The notes: generated from the letters alone by a model not told the origin. A DNA stretch of 64,000 bases from Pseudaestuariivita rosea (GCF_017592335.1 NZ_JACNMP010000016.1:1-64000); one strand, 5' to 3'; shown: positions 49,857-60,644, counted from the stretch's first letter. A program made the numbers and translations.

Positions 49857-50147
49857 CTACGAATAGAAAAAAGCCTGATTATTGATCAGAATAATACGGA
49901 TAGCTATCAGTCCTATGAAGGCCACTAGCGGCGCCAGATCTATGCCGGGCGTATTTGGCAGAATACGGCGGATTGGGGCATAAATCGGCTCAAGCAAGCG
50001 GTTCAGACCGTTCCAGATTTGCCCGACAGTCGGCTGATAAGGATTGATGACCTGAAAGGTGATCAGCCAGCTCATGATGATATGAATGATCATGATGAAA
50101 TAGGCGACATTAACAATTAACATCAAAATCATGTAAATCGACTGCAT
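49857..50147 (-). CDS. YggT-family membrane protein
   Basis: The 96-residue protein has two hydrophobic regions with MIIHIIMSWLITFQVINPYQP and LLEPIYAPIRRILPNTPGIDLAPLVAFIGL, matching the YggT family (two TM pairs). Members are linked to K+ or osmotic uptake and cell shape, with no firm function. AGAGGA lies before ATG 50147; the longer frame from 50231 adds a polar non-family segment. Confidence 0.85.
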   Translation of the reverse strand: MQSIYMILMLIVNVAYFIMIIHIIMSWLITFQVINPYQPTVGQIWNGLNRLLEPIYAPIRRILPNTPGIDLAPLVAFIGLIAIRIILINNQAFFYS

Positions 50148-50272
50148 CCGCGGGTCCTCTTGTTTCGTCACCACACCTAAGTCGCCCTTATGCCCGCCGC
50201 AAGAACCTTCCGTAAAGTCAAAGTTGACCACAGCGTAAATCGGGGCAATTTGGCGGGCGAAAGGATTTTGTC

Positions 50273-50821
50273 ATGTATCCCTTTGTCAGAATGATTAAAG
50301 AACTGGCGGTGAACAGAAAATCACCGCCGCTGCCCCTGATGGGGATGCATGTCAGCCACCACATCTGCTGGCCCTGGGACCTGGATATGTGGATGGAGCT
50401 GAACAACGGCCGCACCCTGACCCTATACGATCTGGGCCGCCTGCCGCTGGCGCAGCGTGTGGGGCTGTTTTCGGCGCTGCGGCGGGAAAAATGGGGGCTG
50501 ACGATGGCCGGCGTCACGGTCCGCTATCGCCGCCGCATCCATGCGTTCGAAAAGATCGAGATGCGCAGCAACACGCTGTTCTGGGACGATAAATTCATCT
50601 ATATCGAACAATCGCTTTGGAAAAAGAACGGCGAATGCGCCAGCCACGCGCTTTATCGTTCTGCGGTCACGGATAAGAACGGCATCGTCACACCCGAGCG
50701 CGTCCTGGCCGCGATCGGCGCCGATGACAGCGCGCCGGACTGCCCCGACTGGGTTGCCGCCTGGATTGATGCCGAAGCGCAACGCCCCTGGCCGCCAAAT
50801 CAAAACCCCGCGCCCAACTGA
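50273..50821 (+). CDS. Thioesterase-fold (4HBT_2-like) acyl-CoA thioesterase
   Basis: This 182-residue hot-dog protein shows HVSHHICWPWDLDMWMELNNGRTLTLYDLGR, where the Asp-x-x-x-x-x-x-NNG part resembles the YbgC/THEM6-like 4HBT active helix. GVTVRYRRRIHAFEKIEMRS follows as the second strand region. It would hydrolyse acyl-CoA. Substrate is unknown. Confidence 0.75.
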   Translation: MYPFVRMIKELAVNRKSPPLPLMGMHVSHHICWPWDLDMWMELNNGRTLTLYDLGRLPLAQRVGLFSALRREKWGLTMAGVTVRYRRRIHAFEKIEMRSNTLFWDDKFIYIEQSLWKKNGECASHALYRSAVTDKNGIVTPERVLAAIGADDSAPDCPDWVAAWIDAEAQRPWPPNQNPAPN

Positions 50822-50887
50822 CAAGCTTTACTTGCGATGCCTGCGCTTTGCCTGTCTTATCGCGGTGATTTTGAAGGCAGGTCATAA

Positions 50888-52294
50888 ATGGCAGAGATAG
50901 CGCTGAAAAAGCGGATTTGGGGCTGGATGGCATTCGATTGGGCCAGCCAGCCGTACTACACTTTGGGGCTGACATTCATTTTCGGCCCTTACTTCGCGGG
51001 CGTCGCGGCCGAATATTTCATCGCGGGCGGCATGGCCGAACAGGATGCCGACGCGCGGACGCAAAGCCTGTGGTCCTTTAGTCAAATGGTCGCTGGTCTT
51101 TTCATCGCCTTTACCGCGCCGGTTCTGGGGGCCTTTGCCGATGCCAGCGGGCGCAAGATCCCATGGATCGCCTTCTTTTCCGTCATCTACATCGGTGCCG
51201 CCTGGTCCCTGTGGTGGCTTTACCCTGATGGGCGCGGGCTGTGGCTAACACTGATCCTGTTCTATGTGGGGTTCATCGCCGCAGAATCCGCCCTGAATTT
51301 CGTCAACGCGATCCTGCCGTCCCTTGGCAGTGATGATGAGGTCGGCCGTATATCAGGTTCCGGCCTGGCCGTCGGGTACTGGGGGGGCGTATTTGGGCTG
51401 ATTGTCATGCTGTTGTTCTTTGTCGAACAGGATAGTGGCAAAACGCTGATCGGTCTTGATCCAGCTTTCGGTTTTGATGCCGAGGCCCGTGAAGGCACCC
51501 GCTTTATCGGGCCGTTCATCGCGATGTGGTACGCAATTTTCATCATCCCCTTCTTCATGTGGGTGCGGGATGACAAACTGCCAAACAAACCTAAAATCCC
51601 TGCAAAACAGGTGATGACAGACCTGTGGGCCACCATCAAATCCGTCTTTCGCCGCAAAAGCCTAGGGTCGTTTCTGCTGTCGTCCATGCTATACCGCGAT
51701 GCGCTGAATGCGATGTACACCTTTGGCGGGGTCTATGCGCGACTTGTGCTGGAATGGTCGCTGACCATGATCGGCATCTTTGGGATCATCGGCGCGATCA
51801 CGGCAGCGGTTACATCCTATGTCGGCGGGTTCTTTGACCGCAAGCTTGGGCCCAAGCCAGTGATCCGGGTCTGCATCTATGTACTTGTGGCCGTGGGCGT
51901 CGTCATCGTCAGCATGTCGCGCAGTCAGATCTTTGGCATCCCCTTGCCCGAAGGATCGATTGTGCCCGATGTCATCTTCTTTCTCTGCGGGGCGGGCATT
52001 GGCGGTGCGGGCGGTGCGCTTTTCGCATCATCCAGGTCCATGATGGTGCGTCACGCAAACCCCAATCGCCCGACCGAAGCCTTCGGCCTTTTTGCACTGT
52101 CGGGCAAGGCCACCGCATTCCTGGCGCCGGCCATGATCGCGCTGTTCACGTGGGTCTTCAACAGCAATCAACTTGGCTTTATTCCGGTCATCTTTCTCTT
52201 TATTTTAGGGCTGATTTTGCTACGCTGGGTCAACGCAGACGGAGACAAAGCAGAATGGTCCGCTTCCTTGGCATCCTCATCGCGATCACCCTAA
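50888..52294 (+). CDS. UMF1-family (Atg22-like) MFS transporter
   Basis: The 468-residue protein has 12 helices. Seen are MAFDWASQPYYTLGLTFIFGPYF, the UMF1/Atg22 start, then FIAFTAPVLGAFADASGRKIPWI and the late SRSMMVRHANPNRPTEAFGLFALSGKATAFLAPAMI loop. The yeast relative exports amino acids from the vacuole. The bacterial substrate is not known. Its last 40 bases overlap mepA. Confidence 0.88.
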   Translation: MAEIALKKRIWGWMAFDWASQPYYTLGLTFIFGPYFAGVAAEYFIAGGMAEQDADARTQSLWSFSQMVAGLFIAFTAPVLGAFADASGRKIPWIAFFSVIYIGAAWSLWWLYPDGRGLWLTLILFYVGFIAAESALNFVNAILPSLGSDDEVGRISGSGLAVGYWGGVFGLIVMLLFFVEQDSGKTLIGLDPAFGFDAEAREGTRFIGPFIAMWYAIFIIPFFMWVRDDKLPNKPKIPAKQVMTDLWATIKSVFRRKSLGSFLLSSMLYRDALNAMYTFGGVYARLVLEWSLTMIGIFGIIGAITAAVTSYVGGFFDRKLGPKPVIRVCIYVLVAVGVVIVSMSRSQIFGIPLPEGSIVPDVIFFLCGAGIGGAGGALFASSRSMMVRHANPNRPTEAFGLFALSGKATAFLAPAMIALFTWVFNSNQLGFIPVIFLFILGLILLRWVNADGDKAEWSASLASSSRSP

Positions 52295-53112
52295 CGCTGC
52301 CTTTGGCGGCAGAGCCACCGGCCAAACAGCAGTTCGGGGCCAAAGATCGCGCGTCGCGGCAAAATCCGGCCCCCTTGGGCAGCTATTCACGCGGGTGTCT
52401 TGCCGGTGCCGAAGAACTGCCTGAAAGCGGACCGACATGGCAGGCCATGCGCTTGTCGCGCAACCGCAACTGGGGCCACCCGGACGCAATTGAATTCGTC
52501 AAGGATCTCAGTCGGTTCGCCGCAAGCCAGCCCGGTTGGAACGGGCTTTATGTGGGCGATATTTCGCAGCCCCGCGGGGGTCCGATGCTGACGGGGCACC
52601 GCAGTCACCAGATGGGGCTGGATATCGACATCTGGATGCGCCCGGCAACCAACCTGAACCTGACCCGTGGCCAACGCGAAAACCTGTCGTCCATCTCAAC
52701 CCGCCGGGCCAAGGGCGCCTATGTCAACGAAAACTGGACACGTCAGCATCATGAAATTCTGAAAGCCGCTGCAAGTGACAGCCGGGTTGCCCGAATCTTT
52801 GTCTTTCCCGGCGCGAAGGTGCAAATGTGCAAAGACGCCCGCGGCAACCGCGACTGGCTGCGCAAAATCCGGCCATGGTGGGGGCATCACTACCATTTCC
52901 ACGTCCGCCTGAACTGCCCCCGCGGGTCACGGGGATGCGTCGAACAGGACCCGATCCCGCGGGGCGATGGCTGCAAACAGGCGGAAGAATGGGTGAAAAA
53001 CATCCTCAATCCCCCCAAACCTGATCCAAACGCCCCGGCCCCACAGCGCCGGCGTGAGCTGCGTTTGTCCGATTTGCCCACACAATGCCGCACGGTGTTG
53101 TCATCGCGTTAA
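52255..53112 (+). CDS. mepA: Penicillin-insensitive murein endopeptidase MepA
   Basis: This 285-residue periplasmic metallopeptidase cleaves D-Ala-meso-DAP cross-links in peptidoglycan. It has a signal peptide (MVRFLGILIAITLTLPLAAE). The Zn-binding motifs are seen in LTGHRSHQMGLDIDIWMRP (His and Asp) and WWGHHYHFHVRLNCP (His), with Cys residues (CLAGAE, MCKDAR, LNCPRG, RGCVEQD) for disulfides. GGAGA lies before ATG 52255, inside the end of the UMF1 gene. Confidence 0.93.
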   Translation: MVRFLGILIAITLTLPLAAEPPAKQQFGAKDRASRQNPAPLGSYSRGCLAGAEELPESGPTWQAMRLSRNRNWGHPDAIEFVKDLSRFAASQPGWNGLYVGDISQPRGGPMLTGHRSHQMGLDIDIWMRPATNLNLTRGQRENLSSISTRRAKGAYVNENWTRQHHEILKAAASDSRVARIFVFPGAKVQMCKDARGNRDWLRKIRPWWGHHYHFHVRLNCPRGSRGCVEQDPIPRGDGCKQAEEWVKNILNPPKPDPNAPAPQRRRELRLSDLPTQCRTVLSSR

Positions 53113-53136
53113 ACTTATCCCTATAGACGCAACGCT

Positions 53137-54000
53137 ATGAGTCTTCGTTTTCTGGCGACACTTGCTGTTGCGCTATTACCTACACTAGCACTGGCTGATC
53201 AGGCCGTCTTTTCCGGTCGCCTGACGCTGGTGCATCCGTCGGATGCCTTCGGCGGGCTATCCGGCTTTGATCTGTCGCCGGACGGCACCCGGTTCAGTGT
53301 TGTCAGCGATCGCGGGCGGCTGTTTCAGGGCCAATTGCTGCGCGAAAATGGCAAACTGAGCGAGGCCCGCTTCAACGCCGACATATCCCTGCGCGACACC
53401 GACAATCAGACCGTCTCGAAATTCCTGTCTGACGCCGAGGGTCTGGCGATCCGTCCCGACGGCCGCATCTTTATTTCCTTCGAGCAATACCACCGCATCT
53501 GGACCTACAGCGCCCCGACATCTCAGGCCGCCTGGCTGCCGCGGCACCCTGATTTCAAGACGATGCAGGATAATTCATCGCTGGAAGCATTGGCAATAGA
53601 TGCACGCGGCAGGCTTTATGCCATCCCTGAACGATCCGGCGATCTGAACCGCCCCTTTCCCGTTTATCGCTATAGCCGGGGGGCGTGGAGCATTCCTTTC
53701 ACCCTGCCCCGACGTGATCATTTTCTGCCTGTGGGCGCCGATATCGGCCCGGACGGAAAGCTCTATCTATTGGAACGGCATTTCACCGGCCTTGCCTTTG
53801 CCAGCCGTGTCAGACGGTTTGATCTGGATGGTGGGAATGAGCAGACCCTGCTGACAACCCTGCCCCGCAAGCATGACAATCTGGAAGGTCTGGCGGTCTG
53901 GCGGGATCAGGCGGGTCAGATACGCCTGACCATGGTGTCCGACAACAATTTCCGCTTTTTTCAGATCAGTGAAGTTGTGGAATATCGGGTTGTGGACTGA
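53137..54000 (+). CDS. Secreted esterase-like protein of the phytase family
   Basis: This 287-residue protein has a signal peptide ([20 protein letters not shown]) and a beta-propeller-like body as in the 'esterase-like activity of phytase' family: [70 protein letters not shown], and [28 protein letters not shown]. It may hydrolyse phosphoesters or only bind. It follows mepA by 24 bases. Confidence 0.83.
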   Translation: MSLRFLATLAVALLPTLALADQAVFSGRLTLVHPSDAFGGLSGFDLSPDGTRFSVVSDRGRLFQGQLLRENGKLSEARFNADISLRDTDNQTVSKFLSDAEGLAIRPDGRIFISFEQYHRIWTYSAPTSQAAWLPRHPDFKTMQDNSSLEALAIDARGRLYAIPERSGDLNRPFPVYRYSRGAWSIPFTLPRRDHFLPVGADIGPDGKLYLLERHFTGLAFASRVRRFDLDGGNEQTLLTTLPRKHDNLEGLAVWRDQAGQIRLTMVSDNNFRFFQISEVVEYRVVD

Positions 54001-54063
54001 AACATAGTCCTGCCCGACCCCTCGAAACACTCTGCCACCCTATCTCCGCCCAGTGGAACCACC

Positions 54064-54102
54064 GGGCCGCGCCGCCCTGGGGGGGCGGGTCGGTCGCGGC
54101 CC
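54064..54102. repeat. Nested GC-rich palindrome downstream of the phytase-like gene
   Basis: GGGCCGCG (54064-54071) pairs with CGCGGCCC (54095-54102), enclosing CCGCCC/GGGCGG (54072-54088). It lies between two converging genes and shares a G-run plus GCGG/TCGG wording with the element at 46019-46126. Likely a REP-type repeat or a shared terminator structure. Confidence 0.6.
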
Positions 54103-54153
54103 TAAGTTCATTGCGTCTAAGCCACAGTTTGTCAGCGATAAGATTTCCTTAAA

Positions 54154-55326
54154 TCAAGATTTCGACGACTCAAGCGGAACAACAGTCCCGTCGTCCTCAA
54201 CCTGCACGTCCTCAAAGTCAAAGTTATCCAACCGCCGCGCGCGTTTCCCTGCTTTTTCAGCCGAAATCTTGATCTCGGTTATATCCTTCGCCGCCTGTCC
54301 AAAGTGGCGATCAAGATTTTCGACCCGCGTGCCCAGACGGTCGACATCGGCATAAAGCAGACCCAGTTCCTTACGAATGGCCCCGGCCTGTTCGCGCATC
54401 CGGGCGTCTTTCAGAATAGCGCGCATCGTGTTCAGCGTGGCCATGCAGGTCGTGGGTGACACGATCCACACACGCGCCTCGAACCCTTCGCGCACAATAG
54501 CGGGAAAATTGGCGTGCAATTCGGCATAAACGGCCTCGGACGGCAGGAACATCAGCGCGCCGTCAGCCGTTTCGCCTTCGATAATGTAACGTTCCGATAT
54601 CGCCTTGATATGCGTTTTGACGGCTATGCGCAGGGCTTTGGCGGCCTCGTTCAGCTCCCAATCGGTGGTGGCACTGCGCAGCGCCTCATAGGCCTCAAGC
54701 GGGAATTTTGAGTCAATCGCGATCGGCCCCGGCGGGTTCGGCAGATGGATCAGACAATCGGCCCGCTTGCCGTTCGACAGCGTCGCCTGCAGGGTATAGC
54801 TGTCCGATGGCAGCGCCTTGCTGACGATATCATTCAGCTGGATTTCCCCAAAGGCCCCGCGGGTCTGTTTGTTTGACAGAATATCCTGCAGGCTAAGAAC
54901 ATCGCCCGACAGCTTTGTAATGTTTTCCTGCGCCTTATCAATAGTTTGCAACCGCTGCTGCAGATCCCCCAACGACTGCGCCGTTCGACGGGTCGAGGTC
55001 TGAAGGTTTTCGTTCATCTGCTGTGTCACCGCGCCCAGACGCTGCTCCATCAGTTGCAGCATATTCGCCTGACTGGCCGCCTGCGCCTCGCTCACATGAG
55101 TCAACCCACCGGCCAACTGCTGTTGCCCGTCGCTTAGCATCTGCACCCGCTGCCCCAGCCCCTGCATCTGCATCGCCAGCGGTTCGGCCAGCCGCGCCGA
55201 CCGTCCCGCCGCCCGCACCGCCATAATCAGCAGAATGAAGATCAGTACCAGGGCCCCCGCCCCGGCCAAGACCGCCAGAACCAGCGGGTCCTGAAAACTG
55301 TGTGTCTGATCACCGATCTGAATCAT
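54154..55326 (-). CDS. rmuC: DNA recombination protein RmuC
   Basis: This 390-residue protein has an N-terminal membrane helix ([24 protein letters not shown]), a coiled coil (about 55-170), and the RmuC nuclease-like core ([42 protein letters not shown] and [22 protein letters not shown]). It limits inversions and affects recombination. I use ATG 55326, overlapping the mutL stop (ATGA), not the in-frame codon at 55395. It probably shares the mutL transcript. Confidence 0.9.
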   Translation of the reverse strand: MIQIGDQTHSFQDPLVLAVLAGAGALVLIFILLIMAVRAAGRSARLAEPLAMQMQGLGQRVQMLSDGQQQLAGGLTHVSEAQAASQANMLQLMEQRLGAVTQQMNENLQTSTRRTAQSLGDLQQRLQTIDKAQENITKLSGDVLSLQDILSNKQTRGAFGEIQLNDIVSKALPSDSYTLQATLSNGKRADCLIHLPNPPGPIAIDSKFPLEAYEALRSATTDWELNEAAKALRIAVKTHIKAISERYIIEGETADGALMFLPSEAVYAELHANFPAIVREGFEARVWIVSPTTCMATLNTMRAILKDARMREQAGAIRKELGLLYADVDRLGTRVENLDRHFGQAAKDITEIKISAEKAGKRARRLDNFDFEDVQVEDDGTVVPLESSKS

Positions 55327-57140
55327 GTGCGGCCAAACAGTTTTTCGATATCGGAAAGCTTCAGTTCCACATAGGTCGGCCGCCCATGGTTGCATTGCCC
55401 CGAATGCGGCGTCGCCTCCATCTCGCGCAGCAGGGCGTTCATTTCATCGCCACGCAAGCGGCGCCCTGTGCGCACCGATCCATGACAGGCCACGCGGCTC
55501 AGGATCGCCTCGATCCGATCCTGCAGTGATTGCGTTTCGCCCAGATCGGACAGTTCATCCAGAATATCATGGATCAGCGCCCTGGCATCGACCTGACCCA
55601 AGATCGCAGGGGTTTCGCGCACCGCCACCGCACCCCCGCCAAAGGCTTCGATGCCCAGACCGAACCGCTGCAAATCATCCGCCCGCGCCAGTAAGGCCGC
55701 GCAATCGCTGTCGGACAGCTCAACAATTTCCGGGATCAGCAGCGCCTGCGCCGCCACGCCGGTTTCAGCCATCTGTCGTTTCAGCTTTTCATAGACCAGA
55801 CGTTCGTGGGCCGCGTGGGCATCGACGATCACCACCCCATCCGCGGTCTGGGAAATGATATAGTTTTCATGCACATGCGCCCGCGCCGCGCCCAAGGGGT
55901 GGTTCGGTTCATCCTGGGCCACCTCTTCCACGCGGGCAAAAACCTGGGCCGTTTCCTGAAACCCCGGCGACTGCAGATCATAGGACGCCTGTCGCGCGGC
56001 GGGGCTTGGCCGATCCATCTGATAGACGCGCGCGCCCGTCGGTTCCGGTCGCATCGCCCCCAATGTCGCGTCCGCCACGGTGGTCGATGCCCGGTGCCCC
56101 GCCTCGGCCAGTGCATGGCGCAGACCTGATACAATCAGCCCGCGCACCACGCCCGGTTCGCGAAAACGCACCTCGGATTTTGCGGGATGCACGTTGACGT
56201 CGACCCGCTGTGGGTCGCAATCGATGAACAGACAGGCCGCAGGATGACGGTCACGGCTTAAAAAATCGGAATAGGCCGCGCGCAAGGCGCCGATCAGCTG
56301 CTTGTCACGCACGGGCCTGCCGTTCACAAAGAAAAACTGCGCCACTGCTGAGCCACGCGAATAGGTCGGAAGGGCGGCGTAGCCCGACAGATGCACCCCT
56401 TCGCGTTCGGTATCGATCCGCAGGGCGTTTTCGGCAAAATCCGCGCCCAGAACCCGTGACAACCGCCCATGCAGCGCATCAAACAGATCGCCGGTTTCCG
56501 CATCCGCGCGAAAGGTCACGCGGCCTTCACCGCCGTCACTGACATCGCGCAGGGTAAAGCTGACAAAAGGTTCGGCCATCGCAAGACGCTTGACAATATC
56601 CGATATCGCCTGGCTTTCCGCCCGGTCTGACCGCATGAATTTCAGCCGCGCAGGTGTGGCGTAGAACAGATTGCGCAGTTCAACAATCGTGCCCTGGCTA
56701 AGCGCCGCGGGTCGGACGGGCTGCATCTGACCACCGGCGACAGCGATTTGCGCGGCGTCTTGCCCCGCCATCCGCGATGTGATCGTCAGCCGCCCCACCG
56801 CGCCAAGCGACGGCAGCGCCTCGCCCCGGAACCCGAAGGTGTGGATGTTCAACAGGTCCGATCCATCGATCTTTGACGTCGCATGCCGCGACAAGGCCAG
56901 CGGCAGATCGTCCGCAGACATCCCGCAGCCATCGTCGGTCACCCGGATCAGCGATTTGCCCCCATCGGCAATCGCCACCTCGATCCGCGTGGCACCGGCA
57001 TCCAAGGCATTCTCAACCAGCTCTTTCACGGCCGAGGCGGGGCGTTCCACAACCTCGCCCGCGGCGATGCGATTGACAGCGGCTTCGTCCAGCTGACGAA
57101 TGACCGGTTTTTGGCTTATTTTGGGGTCTGAAAGCACCAT
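55323..57140 (-). CDS. mutL: DNA mismatch-repair protein MutL
   Basis: This 605-residue protein (from MVLSDPKIS) couples MutS mismatch sensing to strand cutting. The N-terminal GHKL ATPase has [32 protein letters not shown] and [11 protein letters not shown]. The C-terminal domain has an endonuclease-type motif: [24 protein letters not shown] and CNHGRPT. So it is probably a nicking MutL, as in species without MutH. In the first motif the usual Gln is Ala. The start at 57140 is my choice among two frames. It is cotranscribed with rmuC. Confidence 0.95.
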   Translation of the reverse strand: MVLSDPKISQKPVIRQLDEAAVNRIAAGEVVERPASAVKELVENALDAGATRIEVAIADGGKSLIRVTDDGCGMSADDLPLALSRHATSKIDGSDLLNIHTFGFRGEALPSLGAVGRLTITSRMAGQDAAQIAVAGGQMQPVRPAALSQGTIVELRNLFYATPARLKFMRSDRAESQAISDIVKRLAMAEPFVSFTLRDVSDGGEGRVTFRADAETGDLFDALHGRLSRVLGADFAENALRIDTEREGVHLSGYAALPTYSRGSAVAQFFFVNGRPVRDKQLIGALRAAYSDFLSRDRHPAACLFIDCDPQRVDVNVHPAKSEVRFREPGVVRGLIVSGLRHALAEAGHRASTTVADATLGAMRPEPTGARVYQMDRPSPAARQASYDLQSPGFQETAQVFARVEEVAQDEPNHPLGAARAHVHENYIISQTADGVVIVDAHAAHERLVYEKLKRQMAETGVAAQALLIPEIVELSDSDCAALLARADDLQRFGLGIEAFGGGAVAVRETPAILGQVDARALIHDILDELSDLGETQSLQDRIEAILSRVACHGSVRTGRRLRGDEMNALLREMEATPHSGQCNHGRPTYVELKLSDIEKLFGRT

Positions 57141-57200
57141 AGCACTATGGATAGCATAGGATGCTTTCACTTGACCAGCGGTGATTGGGCCAAAAAGCCC

Positions 57201-58067
57201 CTATTCGCGCACCAGTTTTTCATAGCCTTCAGCGATGTTCCGGGCCAGCGCACCGACCTCGAAATTGTAATCGCCAATCTGCCCCACCGGCGTGACCTCG
57301 GCCGCGGTGCCGGTCAGCCAGCATTGTTCAAAGCTTTCAAGCTCTTCCGGCATGATGTGGCGTTCGTGCACCTTGACCTGACGATCCCGCAACATGCCAA
57401 TCACGGTCTGCCGGGTGATCCCGTTTAAAAAGCAATCGGGGTCCGGCGTATGAACCTCACCATCTTTCACAAAGAAGATGTTCGCGCCCGTCGCCTCGGC
57501 CACGTAACCGCGATAGTCGAACATCATGGCATCGGCGCAGCCCTTCGCCTCGGCCGCGTGTTTCGACATGGTGCAGATCATGTAAAGACCGGCCGCCTTG
57601 GCATGACTGGGGATCGTTTCGGGGCTGGGGCGTTTCCATTTGCTGATGTCCAGCTTGGCGCCTTTGTATTTACTGTCGCCATAATAGGCGCCCCATTCCC
57701 AGGCCGCGATCGCCAGACGGACAGGATTGCGGGTCGAGGCGACGCCCATATCCTCACCCGCGCCACGCCAGGCCACAGCGCGTACATAGGCGTCGCTAAG
57801 GCCATTGGCCGTCAAAACCTGCTGTTTCGCCGCCTCAATTTCATCCACCGTCCAGGGAATTTCGAAATCGATCATATTGGCCGAGGCATGCAGCCGTTCG
57901 GAATGCTTGCGTGATTCAAAGATCTTGCCACCATAGGCGCGCTCGCCCTCGAACACGCTTGAGGCATAATGCATGGCATGCGTCAGAATATGCACATTCG
58001 CGTCGCGCCATTCGATCAGCTGACCATCCATCCAGATCTTGCCATCGCGATCATCATATCCAGACAT
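57201..58067 (-). CDS. ilvE: Branched-chain amino-acid aminotransferase IlvE
   Basis: This 288-residue PLP enzyme makes Leu, Ile and Val. Seen are THAMHYASSVFEGERAYGGKIF, VAWRGAGEDMGV, the catalytic-lysine region SKWKRPSPETIPSHAKAAGLY, and FDYRGYVAEATGANIFFVKDGEVHTP. The start ATG 58067 has GAGGA upstream; an in-frame GTG is too close to it. Confidence 0.95.
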   Translation of the reverse strand: MSGYDDRDGKIWMDGQLIEWRDANVHILTHAMHYASSVFEGERAYGGKIFESRKHSERLHASANMIDFEIPWTVDEIEAAKQQVLTANGLSDAYVRAVAWRGAGEDMGVASTRNPVRLAIAAWEWGAYYGDSKYKGAKLDISKWKRPSPETIPSHAKAAGLYMICTMSKHAAEAKGCADAMMFDYRGYVAEATGANIFFVKDGEVHTPDPDCFLNGITRQTVIGMLRDRQVKVHERHIMPEELESFEQCWLTGTAAEVTPVGQIGDYNFEVGALARNIAEGYEKLVRE

Positions 58068-58211
58068 TTTCACTTCCTCGCCACAGTGATGTTTTCAATT
58101 ATTTCGCAAAATAGGGCCACTTCGGACACAATATTGCGCAAAATCTGCAATTCGCTATCAATTGATTCTTGGAATGTCAACAACACTGACATAAACAGTG
58201 AAGAAAAGTAG

Positions 58212-58730
58212 ATGGGTACGATTATGACAGATCCTTCGGGACAAAACAGTGGTGAAAGCCTTCTTTTTCTGACCGACGACCAATTGCGCAAAGGGATTGA
58301 GGCGATGTTTTTCGCCTATCGCGGGTTCACAGCCGATCCTGACCGTATTCTGGCGGAAAAATCCTATGGCCGCGCCCATCATCGGGCTATTCATTTCATT
58401 CACCGTTCACCCGGGACCACCGTCAATAATCTGCTGAATATCCTTGGGGTCACGAAGCAATCGCTTAATCGTGTTTTGCGCAGTCTGATCGAAGATGGTC
58501 TTGTCGAAAGCCGGGTGGGACAGAAAGATAAACGGGAAAGACATCTTTATTTGACCGACGCGGGCGAGGCGCTTGAACGCGAACTCAGCGATGCGCAACG
58601 CAGTCGTATGCGCGACGCCTACCGCCAGGCCGGACCGGATGCTGTTCAAGGGTTTCGTCAGGTGTTAGAAGCGATGATGGACCGGGACATGCGCAAGCAC
58701 TTTCTTGCGATGAAGGATAAAAGTACATGA
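58212..58730 (+). CDS. petP: MarR-family regulator PetP
   Basis: The 172-residue winged-helix protein has SPGTTVNNLLNILGVTKQSLNRVLRSLIEDGLVESRVGQKDKRERHLYLTDAG, the MarR recognition helix and wing. It sits directly before an OmpR-type response regulator, the arrangement of petP-petR in Rhodobacter capsulatus, where the pair controls cytochrome bc1/c2 genes. The start could also be ATG 58224. The stop overlaps petR (ATGA). Confidence 0.88.
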   Translation: MGTIMTDPSGQNSGESLLFLTDDQLRKGIEAMFFAYRGFTADPDRILAEKSYGRAHHRAIHFIHRSPGTTVNNLLNILGVTKQSLNRVLRSLIEDGLVESRVGQKDKRERHLYLTDAGEALERELSDAQRSRMRDAYRQAGPDAVQGFRQVLEAMMDRDMRKHFLAMKDKST

Positions 58731-59428
58731 GTCTGGATGATGCCCATCTTTTGATTGTCGACGACGACGAACGCATTCGCGGGCTTTTGCAGAAGTATCT
58801 GATGCGCAACGGTTTTTTGGTCAGCGCCGCCCGCGATGCCGCCCACGCGCGACGGGTGCTGAGCGGCTTGGAATTTGATCTGATCGTGCTGGACGTGATG
58901 ATGCCGGGCGAAGATGGTGTCACGCTGACCGCATCGCTGCGCGAAACCCTGTCGACGCCGATTTTACTGCTGACGGCAAAGGGCGAAACCGAAGACCGGA
59001 TCAAGGGGTTAGAGGCCGGGGCGGATGACTATCTGACGAAACCCTTTGAACCCAAAGAGCTGTTGCTGCGCATCAACGCGATCCTGCGGCGCGTTCCGGA
59101 AAGCGAAAAAACCGATGAGCGGCCAAAGGTCCTGCATCTGGGTCAGATCCGGTATGACATCGAACGCGGCGAGATGTGGCAAGGCGAAGACCTGGTGCGC
59201 CTGACCGCGACCGAGGTGCAACTGATGCGCATCTTTTCCGCCTGCCCCGGCGAACCCGTCAGCCGCGCCAAACTGGTCGAGGATCTGGGCCGCGACAAGG
59301 GCCAGGCCCAGGAACGCGCCGTCGATGTTCAGATCACCCGGCTGCGCCGCAAGATCGAAAGCGACCCCAAACAACCTCGCTACCTGCAAACCGTCCGCGG
59401 CGCCGGATACATGCTGGCCCCAGACTGA
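58727..59428 (+). CDS. petR: OmpR-type response regulator PetR
   Basis: This 233-residue protein has a receiver domain with phospho-acceptor Asp56 (LIVLDVMMPGEDG), the acidic pocket (IVDDDE), the conserved Lys in TKPFEPKELLLRI, and a winged-helix domain (about 130-230). No kinase gene is adjacent. It pairs with PetP. An intrinsic terminator follows. Confidence 0.93.
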   Translation: MSLDDAHLLIVDDDERIRGLLQKYLMRNGFLVSAARDAAHARRVLSGLEFDLIVLDVMMPGEDGVTLTASLRETLSTPILLLTAKGETEDRIKGLEAGADDYLTKPFEPKELLLRINAILRRVPESEKTDERPKVLHLGQIRYDIERGEMWQGEDLVRLTATEVQLMRIFSACPGEPVSRAKLVEDLGRDKGQAQERAVDVQITRLRRKIESDPKQPRYLQTVRGAGYMLAPD

Positions 59429-59450
59429 TCTGCCTGACTGATCCAAATGA

Positions 59451-59477
59451 GACGCGCTGACGCGCGTCACGTTTTTT
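59451..59477 (+). terminator. Intrinsic terminator of petP-petR
   Basis: GACGCGC, loop TGAC and GCGCGTC form a 7-bp stem followed by a T6 run at 59472-59477. A second hairpin GGGGCC/GGCCCC (59483-59499) follows. Confidence 0.88.
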
Positions 59478-59558
59478 ATCTCGGGGCCTGAACGGCCCCT
59501 TGGGTTTGAGTATTTTCGGAACAATGAACTGTGATAGTGCATAACCAGCTGCAATTTT

Positions 59559-60575
59559 CTAGTTCAGTATAAATCCGGTAATTTTTTCTATAGCCTGTTT
59601 GTGGGCATTGCTTCGATCAGAGCCCGCCGGATCATTGCAAACGGGGTCGTCCTTTTCTTCGACCAGAATTGCCGCGCCCTCGGGTTTACACAGCCCTAGA
59701 AAGCTGAAGTGATTGGCCTGCGTTACAGTCTGACGGGTGCCATTAGGCAGGTTTGCCATCAGGTTGCTGCCTGTTGGACCAACATCGGTGGCCTTCCACA
59801 ACAGACCCGGACCACCAAGGCTTAGCACCATGATCGGCAGTGTCATAGTGGCGGCGGTCTGTGGTGCGATGGCGTATGTCATGCCTGGATCGACCGCTAT
59901 GGCTGCTGTCAGGCGCGGGTCGGACATATCATTGGTCCAGCTTTCCGGCAGATTGTCGAAATCGACACCGCCTTTTTTGAAAAACACACAGTCTTCGGCA
60001 TCAGGTAAGCGGGCGCAGTAATCGCGATAAAGGTCCCGTTCAAGGCGGGCGCCAGCAAGGGTCAGAACGGTCGTTCCGCCCAGTGAAAACCCGACACTGA
60101 CGATCCGGCTTTGATCAATCTTTGGGCCAAACGTCGGGTCGGCCAGAATGTGATCAAGAGCTTCGCTGATATCAGCGGCGCGATCATCCAAAAGAATGGA
60201 CCGACGAGGAGAGGAGTCGCCCGATGTACTGCCCGGATGATTGACGGCCAGCACCATGATCCCGCGATTGGCCAGTTCCGAGGAAAGCCAGCCAAGACCA
60301 TCCATGTTGCCGCCTGACCCGTGCGAGAGCAGGACTAAGGGGTAAGACCCCTCTTTGACCGCTGCGCCGACATAAGCCGAGGTGCCTTGGAAAACAGCAT
60401 TGTCGCCAATCAGACCGCGATAGGTCGGCGTTCCAACAGGATACCAGATTGATCCAGCAATGGGTCGCGTGCGGTGTTCTGCATCTATGGTCAGTTGATC
60501 ATAGCCTGCAAAATCCTGTGCCTGCGCGGCAGTCCCAGCCAAAGTGACAGCCACGGTTAAAAGCAGTTTCCTCAT
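59559..60575 (-). CDS. Secreted alpha/beta hydrolase (PAF-acetylhydrolase/dienelactone-hydrolase type)
   Basis: The 338-residue periplasmic protein has a signal peptide (MRKLLLTVAVTLAGTAAQA). Seen are the oxyanion turn SHGSGGNMDGLG, the strand GIMVLAVNHPGSTSGD, the nucleophile elbow VSVGFSLGGTT (Ser in GFSLGG) and the catalytic His in QANHFSFLGL. It should hydrolyse a short ester or lipid. AAGGA lies before ATG 60575. It is divergent from an AraC gene with a shared spacer. Confidence 0.83.
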   Translation of the reverse strand: MRKLLLTVAVTLAGTAAQAQDFAGYDQLTIDAEHRTRPIAGSIWYPVGTPTYRGLIGDNAVFQGTSAYVGAAVKEGSYPLVLLSHGSGGNMDGLGWLSSELANRGIMVLAVNHPGSTSGDSSPRRSILLDDRAADISEALDHILADPTFGPKIDQSRIVSVGFSLGGTTVLTLAGARLERDLYRDYCARLPDAEDCVFFKKGGVDFDNLPESWTNDMSDPRLTAAIAVDPGMTYAIAPQTAATMTLPIMVLSLGGPGLLWKATDVGPTGSNLMANLPNGTRQTVTQANHFSFLGLCKPEGAAILVEEKDDPVCNDPAGSDRSNAHKQAIEKITGFILN

Positions 60576-60644
60576 AACGCGTTCCTTTTTTCTGCGTTGA
60601 AATCTGCTTTCCATCTGCGAGGTTTGGCGAATATCTGCGTCCTG